From assembly GCF_027587205.1 (NCBI RefSeq), contig NZ_JAPDOD010000022.1, positions 62,001 to 126,000 of the forward strand: a stretch of 64,000 bases of DNA, given 5' to 3'. Position 1 is the first letter of the stretch, and the number at the start of each line of letters is the position of its first letter. The notes below the pieces were generated by a model. It saw only the letters and a program-made list of their open reading frames with translations. It ran no database searches and was not told the origin of the DNA. Below, piece by piece: positions 24,555 through 32,883 of the stretch. This DNA is from Solirubrobacter ginsenosidimutans. Lineage in GTDB: Bacteria; Actinomycetota; Thermoleophilia; Solirubrobacterales; Solirubrobacteraceae. The translations under genes were made by a program, and so were the position numbers.

Positions 24555-25291
24555 CGCGAGCAGCAGTCGTCGTCGCAGGCCGCATCGGTGACGGTGAAGC
24601 CGTCCAGCGGAGAGCCGACGCAGCAGCCGTCGCCGCGCCACGCGTCCACGCCTTCCTTGATCGCGACCGCGGCGATCGCCAGCCCGACGAGCGGGTCCAG
24701 CCACCAGGCGCCGGCGAGCGCGTTGCCCGCCAGGCCCAGCAGCAGCGCGCCGGCCAGATAGGCGCACAGCACGTTCTGGCGGCCCTCGCCCTTCGTCGCG
24801 GCGGAGCCGAGCTGCTCCGCAAGGCGCTGCTTGGCCACGCCGAGCAGTGGCATCGTGATCAGGCTGAACACCGCCAGCGCCATCCCGAGCGCGCTCACCT
24901 GCGGGTGCTCGCCGCCCGCCAGGGCGCGCACGGACTCGACGGCCACGTACGGCGCAAGGAGGAAGAACTGAATCGCCACGAGCTTCTGCGCCCGGTGCTC
25001 GGCGTCCGAGGAGAGCATGCGCGAGCCCGTGAAGCGCCAGATGATGATCACGCTCGCGAAGCCCTCGATGGCCGAGTCCAGACCGAACCCGACCAGCGCG
25101 ATCGAGCCGGCCATGATCCCGGCGATCATGGCGACGACACCCTCGACGCTCATCGCGGCGAGCGACAACCACGAGAGCAGCCGCACGCGCGCCGCCACTT
25201 CGCGGTAGCGCTCCGGCGTGATCGCGGCGGCCGGCGGCGCGGCGGGCGCCGCCACAGCGGAGGCCATCGGCAGCCCCACCGGGGCGCTCAC
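24551..25291 (-). CDS. Cation diffusion facilitator family metal exporter
   Basis: This 246-residue membrane protein starts at GTG 25291 inside the ArsR stop. The CDF domain has about six membrane segments, with the metal-site pattern VGFGLDSAIEGF (Asp in the second segment) and GNALAGAWWLDPLVGLAI in the fifth. The C-terminus is unusual: after AWRGDGCCVG it ends TVTDAACDDDCCSR, a Cys/Asp cluster likely to bind soft metal ions. It lacks the usual long cytoplasmic CDF tail. With the upstream ArsR regulator it probably exports Cd, Pb or Zn. Coupled downstream to a GNAT gene. Confidence 0.88.
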   Translation of the reverse strand: MSAPVGLPMASAVAAPAAPPAAAITPERYREVAARVRLLSWLSLAAMSVEGVVAMIAGIMAGSIALVGFGLDSAIEGFASVIIIWRFTGSRMLSSDAEHRAQKLVAIQFFLLAPYVAVESVRALAGGEHPQVSALGMALAVFSLITMPLLGVAKQRLAEQLGSAATKGEGRQNVLCAYLAGALLLGLAGNALAGAWWLDPLVGLAIAAVAIKEGVDAWRGDGCCVGSPLDGFTVTDAACDDDCCSR

Positions 25292-25638
25292 GCCGTCACC
25301 GCGCCCGCGGTCACGGCACCCAGCAAAGCGCGACCGGTGTCGGTGAGCGTGTACATGACCATCCGGCCCTCGCGCTCCGAGCGCGCCAGGCCCGCGGCCC
25401 GCAACGCGCGCACATGGTGGGAGACGAGCTTCTCGTCGCGGCCGACGATCCAGGCCACGTCGCACACGCACGCCCGCGCCGCCTCCCCGAGCGCCAGCGC
25501 CACCGCCAGCCGCGTCGGGTCACCGAGCGCCCGCGCCGCGCTCGCCCACGTCTCGAGCTCCGCCGCGGCGGGCATGCGCTCGCGCGCGGCCTGCGCCTTG
25601 GGGATGTCCAGGCAGAGCAGGTCGCAGGTGTCGTCCAT
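25288..25638 (-). CDS. ArsR-family metal-sensing repressor (CadC/CmtR type)
   Basis: This 116-residue winged-helix repressor begins with CDLLCLDIPKAQ (residues 5-16), an N-terminal Cys pair as in Cd/Pb sensors. It has CVCDVAWIVGRDEKLVSHHV in the recognition region (about 57-76), with the classical CVCD metal motif. DPTRLAVALAL precedes the first DNA-binding helix. The ATG at 25638 is chosen as it keeps the Cys motif. First gene of the ArsR-CDF-GNAT operon (GTGA overlaps). The upstream 40 bases include the palindrome GTACGTAC. Probable Cd(II)/Pb(II)-responsive repressor of its own operon. Confidence 0.92.
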   Translation of the reverse strand: MDDTCDLLCLDIPKAQAARERMPAAAELETWASAARALGDPTRLAVALALGEAARACVCDVAWIVGRDEKLVSHHVRALRAAGLARSEREGRMVMYTLTDTGRALLGAVTAGAVTA

Positions 25639-25776
25639 GTCGCCGAAGACTACCGCATATCCGTACGTACGTGCGAATGAAGCTAAGCGCACCTCGTAGG
25701 TGCCGTTTCCGGTACCGCGATCCGCCTGGCATCCCCCGCAACGCGGGACCCGCGCGGCGGGAAGCTGCACGGACCC

Positions 25777-26901
25777 ATGCTCCCCTTGTTCCCCATCACG
25801 CTCGCCGCCGCCGCGCTGTTCGCTCCCGCGGTCGCCGGCGCCGCTGAACCGCAGGCCCGCGCGCTGCAGCCGCTCATGGCCGCCGAGGTCGCCGCCGGCG
25901 CGCCCGGCGTCACGGCGTACGTCGACGACGGACACCGCGTCTGGCAGGGCGCCGCCGGCGTCGCGGATGTCCGCACCGGCCGCCGCCTGCGGCCGACCGA
26001 TCGCTTCCGCGCCGGCAGCAACACGAAGTCGATGGTCTCGACCGTCGTGCTGCAGCTCGTCGGCGAGCACCGGCTCGCGCTGACCGACACCGTCGCACGG
26101 CGACTCGGCCCGGTCCTGCCGTACGCGAACCGCGTGACGGTGCGGAACCTGCTCAACCACACGAGTGGCATCCCCGACAACGCGACCCCGCCGGCGGTCG
26201 AGCTCTTCAAGGGCGACCCGTTCCGCCGCTGGCGGCCGGAGGAGCTGGTGGCGCTCGTCGCAGACCTTCCGCAGGAGTTCCCCGCCGGCTCCGCCTGGAA
26301 CTACTCGAACACCAACTACACGCTGCTGGGCATGATGGTCGAGCGCAGCACCGGCCACACGCTGGCGCAGGAGGTCGAGCGCCGGATCCTGCGGCCGCTC
26401 GGGCTGCGCGACTCGTCGATGCCACTGCACGAGCCCACGCCGAGCGGCTCGTTCGCGCGCGGGTACTCGCTCGACTACGACGACGAGTACAACCAGATCC
26501 CGGAGACGCTGCGCGATGTCACTGCGCACGACTCGTCCGGCTACTTCGCGGCCGGCAACCTCGTCACCACCGAAGCCGACCTCGCGCGCTTCTTCCGCGC
26601 GCTGCTCAGCGGCCGCCTGCTCTCACCCGCCCTGCTGGCGGAGATGAAGACGACGGTCCCGACGAGCTACGGGCCGGGTATCCGCTACGGGCTCGGGCTG
26701 TTCTTCTTCGACGACACGCCCTGCGGGACGCTGATCGGCCACGGTGGCGGCATGCCGGGCTATGAGAACCAGTTCGCGTCAACCCCGGACGGCCGTCACC
26801 AGGTCGGCATCATGCGCAACTATGAAGAGGCGCCCGATGCCGTGACCGAGGCGCAGGGCACGCTGTGGTCGAAGGCGATGGAGCTCGCGTGCGCGGCATG
26901 A
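25777..26901 (+). CDS. Secreted class C-type serine hydrolase (beta-lactamase/DD-peptidase fold), copy 1
   Basis: This 374-residue exported protein has a signal peptide (about residues 1-22, ending AVAGAAE). The penicillin-binding fold motifs are SxxK in GSNTKSMVS (about residues 86-94), YxN in NYSNTNYTLLG (about 175) and HGGGMPGYENQF replacing KTG (about 327). NHTSGIPD is the usual family segment. Such enzymes may be D-alanyl-D-alanine carboxypeptidases, esterases or beta-lactamases. It overlaps the next paralogue by ATGA, so they form an operon. The true substrate is unknown. Confidence 0.9.
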   Translation: MLPLFPITLAAAALFAPAVAGAAEPQARALQPLMAAEVAAGAPGVTAYVDDGHRVWQGAAGVADVRTGRRLRPTDRFRAGSNTKSMVSTVVLQLVGEHRLALTDTVARRLGPVLPYANRVTVRNLLNHTSGIPDNATPPAVELFKGDPFRRWRPEELVALVADLPQEFPAGSAWNYSNTNYTLLGMMVERSTGHTLAQEVERRILRPLGLRDSSMPLHEPTPSGSFARGYSLDYDDEYNQIPETLRDVTAHDSSGYFAAGNLVTTEADLARFFRALLSGRLLSPALLAEMKTTVPTSYGPGIRYGLGLFFFDDTPCGTLIGHGGGMPGYENQFASTPDGRHQVGIMRNYEEAPDAVTEAQGTLWSKAMELACAA

Positions 26902-27977
26902 AGTCCTTCGCCCTCGCCCTTCTCGGGCTCGCCTGCCTGCCCGCCGCGTCACACGCGGCCGGCCTCCAGAAGGACCTCGACCGCCTCGTCGCCAAGGGCG
27001 CGCCGGGAGCGGTGCTCTCGGTCCGCCACGGCGACCACACGCAGCAGCTCGCCTCCGGGCTCGCGGACCGCGACGCGGGCACGAAGATGCGCCCGGCGCA
27101 CCGCGTCCGGATCGCCAGCCTGACCAAGTCCTACACCGCGACGATCGTCCTGGGGCTCGTGGGCGAGCACCGGCTCGCCCTGACCGACAGCGTCGAGCAG
27201 CGGCTGCCCGGGCTCGTCCCCAACGGCTCCGGCATCACGGTCCGCCAGCTGCTCAACCACACGAGCGGCCTGCAGGACTTCGAGCTCGACCCCGCCGTGC
27301 TGGAGCCCTACCTGGGCGGCGAGCTCGATCACCGCTGGGCGCCGCGCGACCTGGTGAAGATCGCGGTCGCGCACCCGCCGCTGTTCGCCCCCGGCACGCG
27401 GTACTCGTACTCCAACACCAACTACGTGCTGCTCGGCCTGATCGCGGAGGCGGTCACCGGACATTCGCTCGAGGAGGAGCTGCGGGCGCGGATCTTCACG
27501 CCGCTGCGGCTGCGTGCGACGTCGTTCTCCAGCGCCGCCGCGATGCCCGCGCCGTTCGCGCACGGCTACCGCGTCTTCGACCAGCCGCCGGCGAGTGACA
27601 TCACCGGCCTCAATCCCTACCCGTGGGCGGCGGGAGCGATCGTCGCCACGGCGCACGACGCCGCCCGCTTCTACGAGGCCCTGCTCGGCGGCCGGCTGCT
27701 CGACCGCCGCCTGATGCGCGAGATGAAGACGACCGTCGAGAACCCCGGCGGCGACTTCAAGGGCCAGCGCTACGGGCTCGGGCTGGAGTCCTTCCCGACC
27801 CACTGCGGCGTGGCCTGGGGCCACAACGGCGACATCCCCGGCTATCTCACCTACGCGTTCGTCTCCGCCGACGGCCGCGACCTCGCCGTCCTGACGGTCA
27901 ACCAGGACGCGCACTCGCTCCCGCCCGGCGCGGGCGAGGCGTTCTACGCCCTGATCGAGAAGGCCTACTGCGGCTAG
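26898..27977 (+). CDS. Secreted class C-type serine hydrolase, copy 2
   Basis: This 359-residue exported paralogue starts at ATG 26898 in an ATGA overlap with copy 1. The signal peptide is MKSFALALLGLACLPAASHA. The catalytic motifs are SLTK (in RIASLTKSYTATIVL), YSN (in RYSYSNTNYVLLG) and HNGDIPGY in place of KTG. NHTSGLQDFE is conserved. Close similarity in order and spacing to copy 1 indicates tandem duplication followed by divergence at the SxxK (SNTK against SLTK) and HxG sites. Likely cell-wall or ester hydrolase, extracytoplasmic. Confidence 0.9.
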   Translation: MKSFALALLGLACLPAASHAAGLQKDLDRLVAKGAPGAVLSVRHGDHTQQLASGLADRDAGTKMRPAHRVRIASLTKSYTATIVLGLVGEHRLALTDSVEQRLPGLVPNGSGITVRQLLNHTSGLQDFELDPAVLEPYLGGELDHRWAPRDLVKIAVAHPPLFAPGTRYSYSNTNYVLLGLIAEAVTGHSLEEELRARIFTPLRLRATSFSSAAAMPAPFAHGYRVFDQPPASDITGLNPYPWAAGAIVATAHDAARFYEALLGGRLLDRRLMREMKTTVENPGGDFKGQRYGLGLESFPTHCGVAWGHNGDIPGYLTYAFVSADGRDLAVLTVNQDAHSLPPGAGEAFYALIEKAYCG

Positions 27978-28168
27978 TTCTTGGGCGGAACCACCGGGGC
28001 CGCTTCCGCGTCGCCGGCCTGGACCTTTTCCAGCCGGTCGCGGAGGCGGTCGCGGAGCTCGTCGGGCGAATAGTCCGACTGCGGGCGGCGGTTGCGGGCG
28101 GCGATCGCGCCCGTCGCGGCGACTCCGGCGGCGCCGGCGAGACCGAGGAGCTTCCATCGACCCTTCAT
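27974..28168 (-). CDS. Small single-pass membrane protein
   Basis: A 64-residue product has a hydrophobic N-terminal helix (about residues 7-23, LLGLAGAAGVAATGAIA). A charged tail with DELRDRLRDRLEKVQ (about 36-50), probably an amphipathic helix, follows. Its end overlaps the convergent hydrolase stop by four bases. It diverges from the papain-like gene with 21 bases between starts. No family recognised. The membrane topology with a cytoplasmic coiled tail is inferred. Confidence 0.6.
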   Translation of the reverse strand: MKGRWKLLGLAGAAGVAATGAIAARNRRPQSDYSPDELRDRLRDRLEKVQAGDAEAAPVVPPKN

Positions 28169-28189
28169 GGTTCGCGTAGGTTACCGGCC

Positions 28190-28810
28190 GTGACCGTCTC
28201 CGCGCTGGGATTCGACGAGGCCATCGCCACCGCGGCGACCGGCGACATCTGGTTGTTCCGCGGCCGCTCGCTCGCGGACCGGGCGATCCAGACCTTGACC
28301 AACAGCCCCGTCAATCACGTCGGGATGGTCGTCGCGCTCGAGGACATGCCGCCGCTGCTCTGGCACGCCGAGCTCGGCAAGTCGCTGCCGGACGCGTGGA
28401 CGGGCGAGCGCCAGCGCGGCGTCCAGTTGCACAACCTCGCCGACGCCGTGCGCACGTGGGACGAGAAGTACAACCAGCGGGCGTGGATGCGCCGGCTGGA
28501 GGGCACGCTCCAGCGCGAGCACGAGGACCGACTGATCGAGACGATCGACAAGTACGACGGCAAGCCGTTCCCCACGACGCCGGGCCTGATGCGCTCGTGG
28601 GCGACCGGCCGGGTGCGCCGGCGCGAGGTCTCGCGTGAGACGATCTACTGCGCGGAGCTGGTGGCGGTGACGATGCAGAACATGGGGCTGCTGCCCGACA
28701 AACGGCCGATGAGCTGGTACGACCCGGGGAAGTTCTGGTCCGGCGACGAGGTTGTGCTGGTGGAGCCGTTCGCGCTCAGCGGCGAGATCTACGTGGAGCC
28801 TGCCGCATGA
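28190..28810 (+). CDS. Permuted papain-like (YaeF/YiiX-type) protein
   Basis: This 206-residue soluble protein starts at GTG 28190. Features of the permuted NlpC/P60 papain-like family are visible. DIWLFRGRS (about residues 17-25) is followed by NHVGMVVAL with the catalytic-type His (about 42), and IYCAELVAVTMQ with the catalytic-type Cys (about 158). HAELG may contribute an additional polar residue. Members act as hydrolases or acyltransferases on peptides or lipids. No signal peptide. It is coupled to the sugar isomerase gene by ATGA. Confidence 0.7.
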   Translation: MTVSALGFDEAIATAATGDIWLFRGRSLADRAIQTLTNSPVNHVGMVVALEDMPPLLWHAELGKSLPDAWTGERQRGVQLHNLADAVRTWDEKYNQRAWMRRLEGTLQREHEDRLIETIDKYDGKPFPTTPGLMRSWATGRVRRREVSRETIYCAELVAVTMQNMGLLPDKRPMSWYDPGKFWSGDEVVLVEPFALSGEIYVEPAA

Positions 28811-29673
28811 AGGTCGCGAACGCACCGCTCAGCTACGGGGCGTTCGAGATGACGGTCGGGACCGAGTTCCCGGTTCCGCACCCGCGCCTGGTGCTCGAAG
28901 CGATGGTCGCCGCGGGCTACGAGGGCACCGAGCTCGGGCCGCCCGGCTATCTCGGCGACGAAGACCTCCGCGGGTTGACGATGGTCGGCGGCTTCATCCA
29001 GATCCCGTTCACGGACCCCGACGCGAGCTTCACCGAGCTGCACGCGACGCTCGACCGCTTCGGCGACCATCGCCACGCCCGTCCGGTGCTGTGCGACGCG
29101 GGCGGCCCGGAGCGGATCGCCAACCCCGGCCGCGGCGGCGAGGACCCGTCGCTCGCCCTCGACGACGCCGGCTGGCGGCGGCTGATCGACGGCATCGAGC
29201 GCGCCGCCGACACGATCCGCGAGCGCGACTTCGAGCCCGTCTTCCACCACCACACGTCGACCTATGTGGAGAGCGTCGCGGAGATCGAGAAGCTGCTCGA
29301 GTACACCGACGTCGACCTCCTGCTCGACTGCGCCCACCTCGTCGTCGCGGGCGGCGATCCGGTGCAGGCAATCTCCGACTGGGGCGAGCGGATCCAGGCG
29401 ATCCACATCAAGGACGTGCGGCTCGACGTGCTCCAGGCGGTCAAGGCCGCGCGCGCCGACACGCTCACCGCGTGGCGGAGCGGGCTGTTCTGCGCGCTCG
29501 GCCAGGGCAACGTGGACCTGGCCGGCTTCTGCCGCGGCGTCGAGGCGATCGGCTACGACGGCTGGGTCGTGGTCGAGCAGGATCGCGTGCTCGCGTCGGC
29601 GGCCGACTTCGCCTTCGCCCAGCACGACCAGATCGCCAACCGCCACTGGCTGCGCGACAACGCCGGATGGTGA
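28807..29673 (+). CDS. Sugar phosphate isomerase/epimerase family TIM barrel (IolE-like)
   Basis: A 288-residue xylose-isomerase-like barrel. The probable metal ligands are Glu in YEGTELGPPGYLG (about residue 41), Asp/His in LLLDCAHLVVAGG (about 178-181), His in IHIKDVRLD (about 204) and Glu in WVVVEQDRVL (about 257). The pattern FHHHTSTYVES is typical of inosose dehydratase IolE and related epimerases. It overlaps the papain-like gene start/stop by ATGA and the following Gfo/Idh/MocA gene by seven bases. The pair suggests myo-inositol or related polyol catabolism, though no other iol gene is present. Confidence 0.8.
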   Translation: MKVANAPLSYGAFEMTVGTEFPVPHPRLVLEAMVAAGYEGTELGPPGYLGDEDLRGLTMVGGFIQIPFTDPDASFTELHATLDRFGDHRHARPVLCDAGGPERIANPGRGGEDPSLALDDAGWRRLIDGIERAADTIRERDFEPVFHHHTSTYVESVAEIEKLLEYTDVDLLLDCAHLVVAGGDPVQAISDWGERIQAIHIKDVRLDVLQAVKAARADTLTAWRSGLFCALGQGNVDLAGFCRGVEAIGYDGWVVVEQDRVLASAADFAFAQHDQIANRHWLRDNAGW

Positions 29674-30650
29674 ACGTCGGCGTGATCGGCGCGGGGCTGA
29701 TGGGCTCCACGCACGCACGCCTGCTCGCCACCGCGATCGCGGGCGCCGAGGTCGTGGCGATCTCCGACGCGGTGCACGAGCACGCGCAGCGCATCGCCGA
29801 CGAGCTCGACCTCAGCACGATCCACGCCGACGGGATGGAGCTGATCGCCAACCCCGCGGTCGACGCGGTCGTGATCGCCTCGCCCGCGGCGACCCACGAG
29901 CCGTACACGCTCGCCTGCATCGAGGTCGGCAAGCCGGTGCTGTGCGAGAAGCCGCTGGCGACCTCCGCCGCCGCCGCGAAGCGGATCGTCGAGGCCGAGG
30001 CCGCCGTCGGGCACCGGTCGGTGACGGTCGGGTTCATGCGCCGCTACGACCCGGGCTACGCCGACCTCAAGGCCCGCCTGGACGCCGGCGCGATCGGCGC
30101 CCCCCTGCTCATGCACTGCGCACACCGCAACCCGAGCGTCCACCCGTTCTTCGACAGCGCGATGATCATCACCGACAGCGCCGTCCACGAGATCGATGTC
30201 ACCCGCTGGCTGCTGGGCGAGGAGATCGTGCGCGCGACGGTGCTCACGCCGACGCCGACCAGCAAGGCGCGCGAGGGCCTGCGTGACCCGCAGCTGCTGC
30301 TGTTCGAGACCGCGGGCGGGCGCCTGGTCGACGTCGAGGCGTTCGTCAGCGCCGGCTACGCGTACGACATCCGCTGCGAGGTCGTGGGGGAGGACGGGAC
30401 GCTCGAGCTGCTTCCGCCCGCGACGGTCGCGCTGCGGACGGACAACGCCGAGTCGCAGGCGATCCCGCCGGGCTTCCGGGAGCGCTTCGGCACCGCGTAT
30501 TTGCACGAGCTGCAGGCGTGGATCCACTCGATCGCCCGCGGGTCCGAGCCCGACGGCCCGAGCGCCTACGACGGCTTCGCCGCCGCCGCGGTGAGCGAGG
30601 CGGCGGTCGCCTCGCTCGAGTCCGGGCGCCCGGTCGACGTCGCGCTCTGA
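29667..30650 (+). CDS. Gfo/Idh/MocA-family oxidoreductase (inositol 2-dehydrogenase-like)
   Basis: A 327-residue NAD(P)-dependent dehydrogenase with Rossmann motif VGVIGAGLMGSTHARLL (residues 4-20). The CEKPLATS segment (about 93-100) contains the conserved Lys, and the C-terminal sheet domain carries the catalytic ITDSAVHEIDVTRWLLG (Asp/His). Similar to IolG-type inositol dehydrogenases. ATG 29667 overlaps the upstream isomerase by seven bases. Together they could oxidise a polyol and then dehydrate or epimerise the ketone. The actual sugar is unknown. Confidence 0.85.
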   Translation: MVNVGVIGAGLMGSTHARLLATAIAGAEVVAISDAVHEHAQRIADELDLSTIHADGMELIANPAVDAVVIASPAATHEPYTLACIEVGKPVLCEKPLATSAAAAKRIVEAEAAVGHRSVTVGFMRRYDPGYADLKARLDAGAIGAPLLMHCAHRNPSVHPFFDSAMIITDSAVHEIDVTRWLLGEEIVRATVLTPTPTSKAREGLRDPQLLLFETAGGRLVDVEAFVSAGYAYDIRCEVVGEDGTLELLPPATVALRTDNAESQAIPPGFRERFGTAYLHELQAWIHSIARGSEPDGPSAYDGFAAAAVSEAAVASLESGRPVDVAL

Positions 30651-30660
30651 AACCTTAATC

Positions 30661-30674
30661 CCCCCATAAGGGGG
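30661..30674 (+). terminator. GC hairpin after the Gfo/Idh/MocA gene
   Basis: CCCCC (30661-30665) and GGGGG (30670-30674) pair around an ATAA loop 10 bases after the stop. There is no U-tract. A second hairpin follows: gacct (30687-30691) with aggtc (30718-30722), and gggac (30696-30700) with gtccc (30713-30717). That second hairpin leads into the riboswitch-like element. Confidence 0.45.
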
Positions 30675-30738
30675 AGATCCGCTCAAGACCTCGACGGGAC
30701 CGGCCGAGAGGAGTCCCAGGTCGCAACATCCATAGGTA

Positions 30739-30838
30739 CCTCCCCCGACAAGGGCACCCCCGTTTCGTAAGACGGGTCCGCAAAGTCCAGGAGCTCCCAC
30801 CCGAGGAGCCGGCCGGATTGCCGAAGGGTCAATGGGAG
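30739..30838 (+). promoter_or_regulatory. Probable cyclic-di-GMP-I (GEMM) riboswitch
   Basis: The leader of the CAP-domain gene holds elements in GEMM order. AAGGGCA (about 30750) precedes a stem capped by a C-GUAA-G GNRA tetraloop (CCCGTTTCGTAAGACGGG, 30759-30776). TCCGCAAAGTCC (about 30777-30788) then matches the conserved GACGCAAAGCC. A second helix region leads to GGATTGCCGAA (about 30815-30825), matching the GGUUACCGA strand. The riboswitch ends about 27 bases before the ATG, so control of translation or termination near the start is possible. A covariance search would be decisive. Confidence 0.62.
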
Positions 30839-30864
30839 CTGCCGTTCTCGTCGGAGGTCCTCCC

Positions 30865-31401
30865 ATGCGCCGTATCGCGCAGCGCTTCGCCGTGTCGTCC
30901 CTGCTCGTCCTCGCCACCGCGGCTGCTCCGTCGGCCGCGAACGCCGCGGGTTGCTCGGGCGCCGATCGCGACCCGTCCGAGCTCGGCCAGGCCGGCACCG
31001 CCCACGTCACGCTCTGCCTGCTCAACCAGCAGCGCCACGCCCACGGCCTCGGCAAGCTCCGCGCCGACGGCAAGCTGCGCAGCGCCGCCAACGGCCACGC
31101 CGGCGACATGGTCGCCCAGCACTACTTCGACCACACCTCCAAGTCCGGCGCCTCCTTCGTGACCCGCATCAAGCGCACCGGCTGGACCAAGTCGCGCCAC
31201 TCGTGGACCGTCGGCGAGAACATCGGCTACGGCACCGGCACCTACGCGACGCCGCGCCAGATGGTCCGCGGCTGGATGCACAGCGCCGGGCACCGCGCGA
31301 ACATCCTCGCGCGCCAGTTCCGGATGATCGGCATCGGCGTCGCCAACGGCGCGCCGACCGGTGGCGCGGGCGCGACCTACGCCACTGACTTCGGGGGATA
31401 G
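30865..31401 (+). CDS. Secreted CAP/SCP-domain protein
   Basis: A 178-residue exported protein starting at ATG 30865 with a GGAGG ribosome-binding site seven bases upstream. The signal peptide (about 1-29) ends AANAA. The CAP domain includes LCLLNQQRHAHGLGKLRAD (about residues 49-67), HAGDMVAQHYFDH (His and Glu-like site), TVGENIGYGTG and WMHSAGHRANILA. It carries the His/Glu-type residues usual for bacterial YkwD-like CAP proteins. A Cys pair near the N-terminus may form a disulfide. Probably extracellular and under the upstream GEMM riboswitch. Confidence 0.9.
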   Translation: MRRIAQRFAVSSLLVLATAAAPSAANAAGCSGADRDPSELGQAGTAHVTLCLLNQQRHAHGLGKLRADGKLRSAANGHAGDMVAQHYFDHTSKSGASFVTRIKRTGWTKSRHSWTVGENIGYGTGTYATPRQMVRGWMHSAGHRANILARQFRMIGIGVANGAPTGGAGATYATDFGG

Positions 31402-31412
31402 CCGCGCCGCCA

Positions 31413-31429
31413 GGCCCCATAATGGGGCC
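31413..31429 (+). terminator. Terminator-like hairpin after the CAP gene
   Basis: GGCCCCA (31413-31419) and TGGGGCC (31423-31429) pair perfectly around TAA. It overlaps a possible ATG (31422) of the kinase gene, which is one reason to prefer the GTG at 31431 as that gene's start. Confidence 0.5.
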
Positions 31430-31430
31430 A

Positions 31431-32873
31431 GTGGCACGTGCTGATGCAGTCCGACGCCGCCAGGCCGGTGTGCTCGTGGTCGGTGCCGCGGAGCCCGAGA
31501 TCCAGTCCTGGCTGCGCGCCGCGGGGCATGCGCCCCGCGCGGTCCGGCGTGCCGCCGCGGCCGGCAAGGCGCTGGAGGAGGAGCCGGTCGACCTGGTCAT
31601 CGTCGACCGCGACTCGTCCGGGCTCGACGCGCCCGAGGTCTGCCGCCGCCTGCGCGACGACCCGCGGCTCGGCGACGCGTGGGTGCTGGCGATCACCGTC
31701 GCGGCCAAGGGCCGGATGGCGGACTCCGTGCTCGACGCGGGCGCCGACGACTATCTGCATCGCCCGTTCACCCGCGCGGAGCTGATCGCGCGAGCGCGCG
31801 CGGGACTGCGAGCGAGCGAGCAGCGCGCCAACGACCGCCTGCTGCGGACGCTGATGGAGAACGTCCCGGGCGCGATCTACCGCTCCGCCTGGCACGCCGA
31901 CTTCGTCCTGGAGGCGATCAGCGACGAGATCGAACGCATCTCCGGCTACCCGCCGGCGGGCTTCCTGGCGTCGCAGAAGCGCACGATCCTCTCGATCGTC
32001 CATCCCGACGACGTCGAAGTGGTGCTCGAGACGGTCTCGCACAGCGCCGAGGCGCACGAGCCGTTCGTGCTCGAGTACCGGATCGTGCGCGCCGACGGCG
32101 AGGTGCGGTGGGTGCTCGACCGCGGCCAGCCCGTACCCGGGCCGGGCGGGCGGCTGTGGCTCGACGGCGCGCTGTTCGACATCACCGAGCGGCGCGCGGC
32201 CGAGGCCGCGCTGCTCGCGCACAAGGTCGAGGCGGCGCGGACGGCCGAGCTGCGCGCCTCCCGCCAGCGCATCCTCGAGGCCGCGGACGCCGCGCGGCGC
32301 AAGATCGAGCGCGACCTGCACGACGGCGCGCAGCAGCGGCTCGTCTCCCTGGTCCTCGACGTCCAGGTCGCCCGGCGCCGGCTCGCCAAGGATCCCTCGC
32401 AGGTGGGCGAGTTCCTCGAGCGCCTGGGCAACGAGCTCAAAGAGGCATCGACCGAGCTGCGCGAGCTCGCGCGCGGGATCCACCCCGCGGTGCTGACCGA
32501 GCGGGGCCTCGTCGCCGCCATCGGCGCGCTCGCCACCCGCTCGCCGTTCCCGGTGGAGGTCGTCGACCCGCCCGAGCAGCGCTTCCCGCCGGCGGTCGAG
32601 GCGACGGCGTACTTCACGGTCGCCGAGGCGCTGACCAACGTCGCCAAGTACGCGCAGGCCACGCACGCGGTCGTGCGCGTGGTGTGCGAGGGGTCGGACC
32701 TGGTCGTCGAGGTGCTCGACGACGGGATCGGCGGCGCCGCGGTGGGGAAGGGCTCGGGACTGTCCGGGCTCGCCGACCGTGTGGGCGCGAGCGACGGGAC
32801 GCTGACGGTCGAGTCGCCGCCCGGCCAGGGCACGGTCGTCCGCGCCGTGCTGCCGCTCAACGGCGCGGGGTAG
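31431..32873 (+). CDS. Hybrid sensor: receiver-PAS-histidine kinase (HisKA_3)
   Basis: A 480-residue soluble kinase. An N-terminal receiver domain (about residues 10-115) has VDLVIVDRDSSGLDAPEVC with the phosphoacceptor-type Asp and LDAGADDYLHRPF. A PAS domain (about 120-245) follows, ending LFDITERRAAEAAL. The dimerisation/phosphotransfer domain has the NarL-type RDLHDGAQQRL, with His as the phosphorylated residue (about 300). The ATPase domain carries EALTNVAKYA, EVLDDGIGG and GSGLSGLADRV. No cognate LuxR-type regulator is adjacent. GTG 31431 is preferred; ATG 31422 lies in a hairpin. Confidence 0.9.
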   Translation: MARADAVRRRQAGVLVVGAAEPEIQSWLRAAGHAPRAVRRAAAAGKALEEEPVDLVIVDRDSSGLDAPEVCRRLRDDPRLGDAWVLAITVAAKGRMADSVLDAGADDYLHRPFTRAELIARARAGLRASEQRANDRLLRTLMENVPGAIYRSAWHADFVLEAISDEIERISGYPPAGFLASQKRTILSIVHPDDVEVVLETVSHSAEAHEPFVLEYRIVRADGEVRWVLDRGQPVPGPGGRLWLDGALFDITERRAAEAALLAHKVEAARTAELRASRQRILEAADAARRKIERDLHDGAQQRLVSLVLDVQVARRRLAKDPSQVGEFLERLGNELKEASTELRELARGIHPAVLTERGLVAAIGALATRSPFPVEVVDPPEQRFPPAVEATAYFTVAEALTNVAKYAQATHAVVRVVCEGSDLVVEVLDDGIGGAAVGKGSGLSGLADRVGASDGTLTVESPPGQGTVVRAVLPLNGAG

Positions 32874-32883
32874 CCTCATTCGC

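Noticed and set aside
25639..25776. ArsR operator at the GTACGTAC palindrome
   Set aside because: The palindrome is short and lacks the flanking arms expected of ArsR-family operators; noted only in the gene entry.
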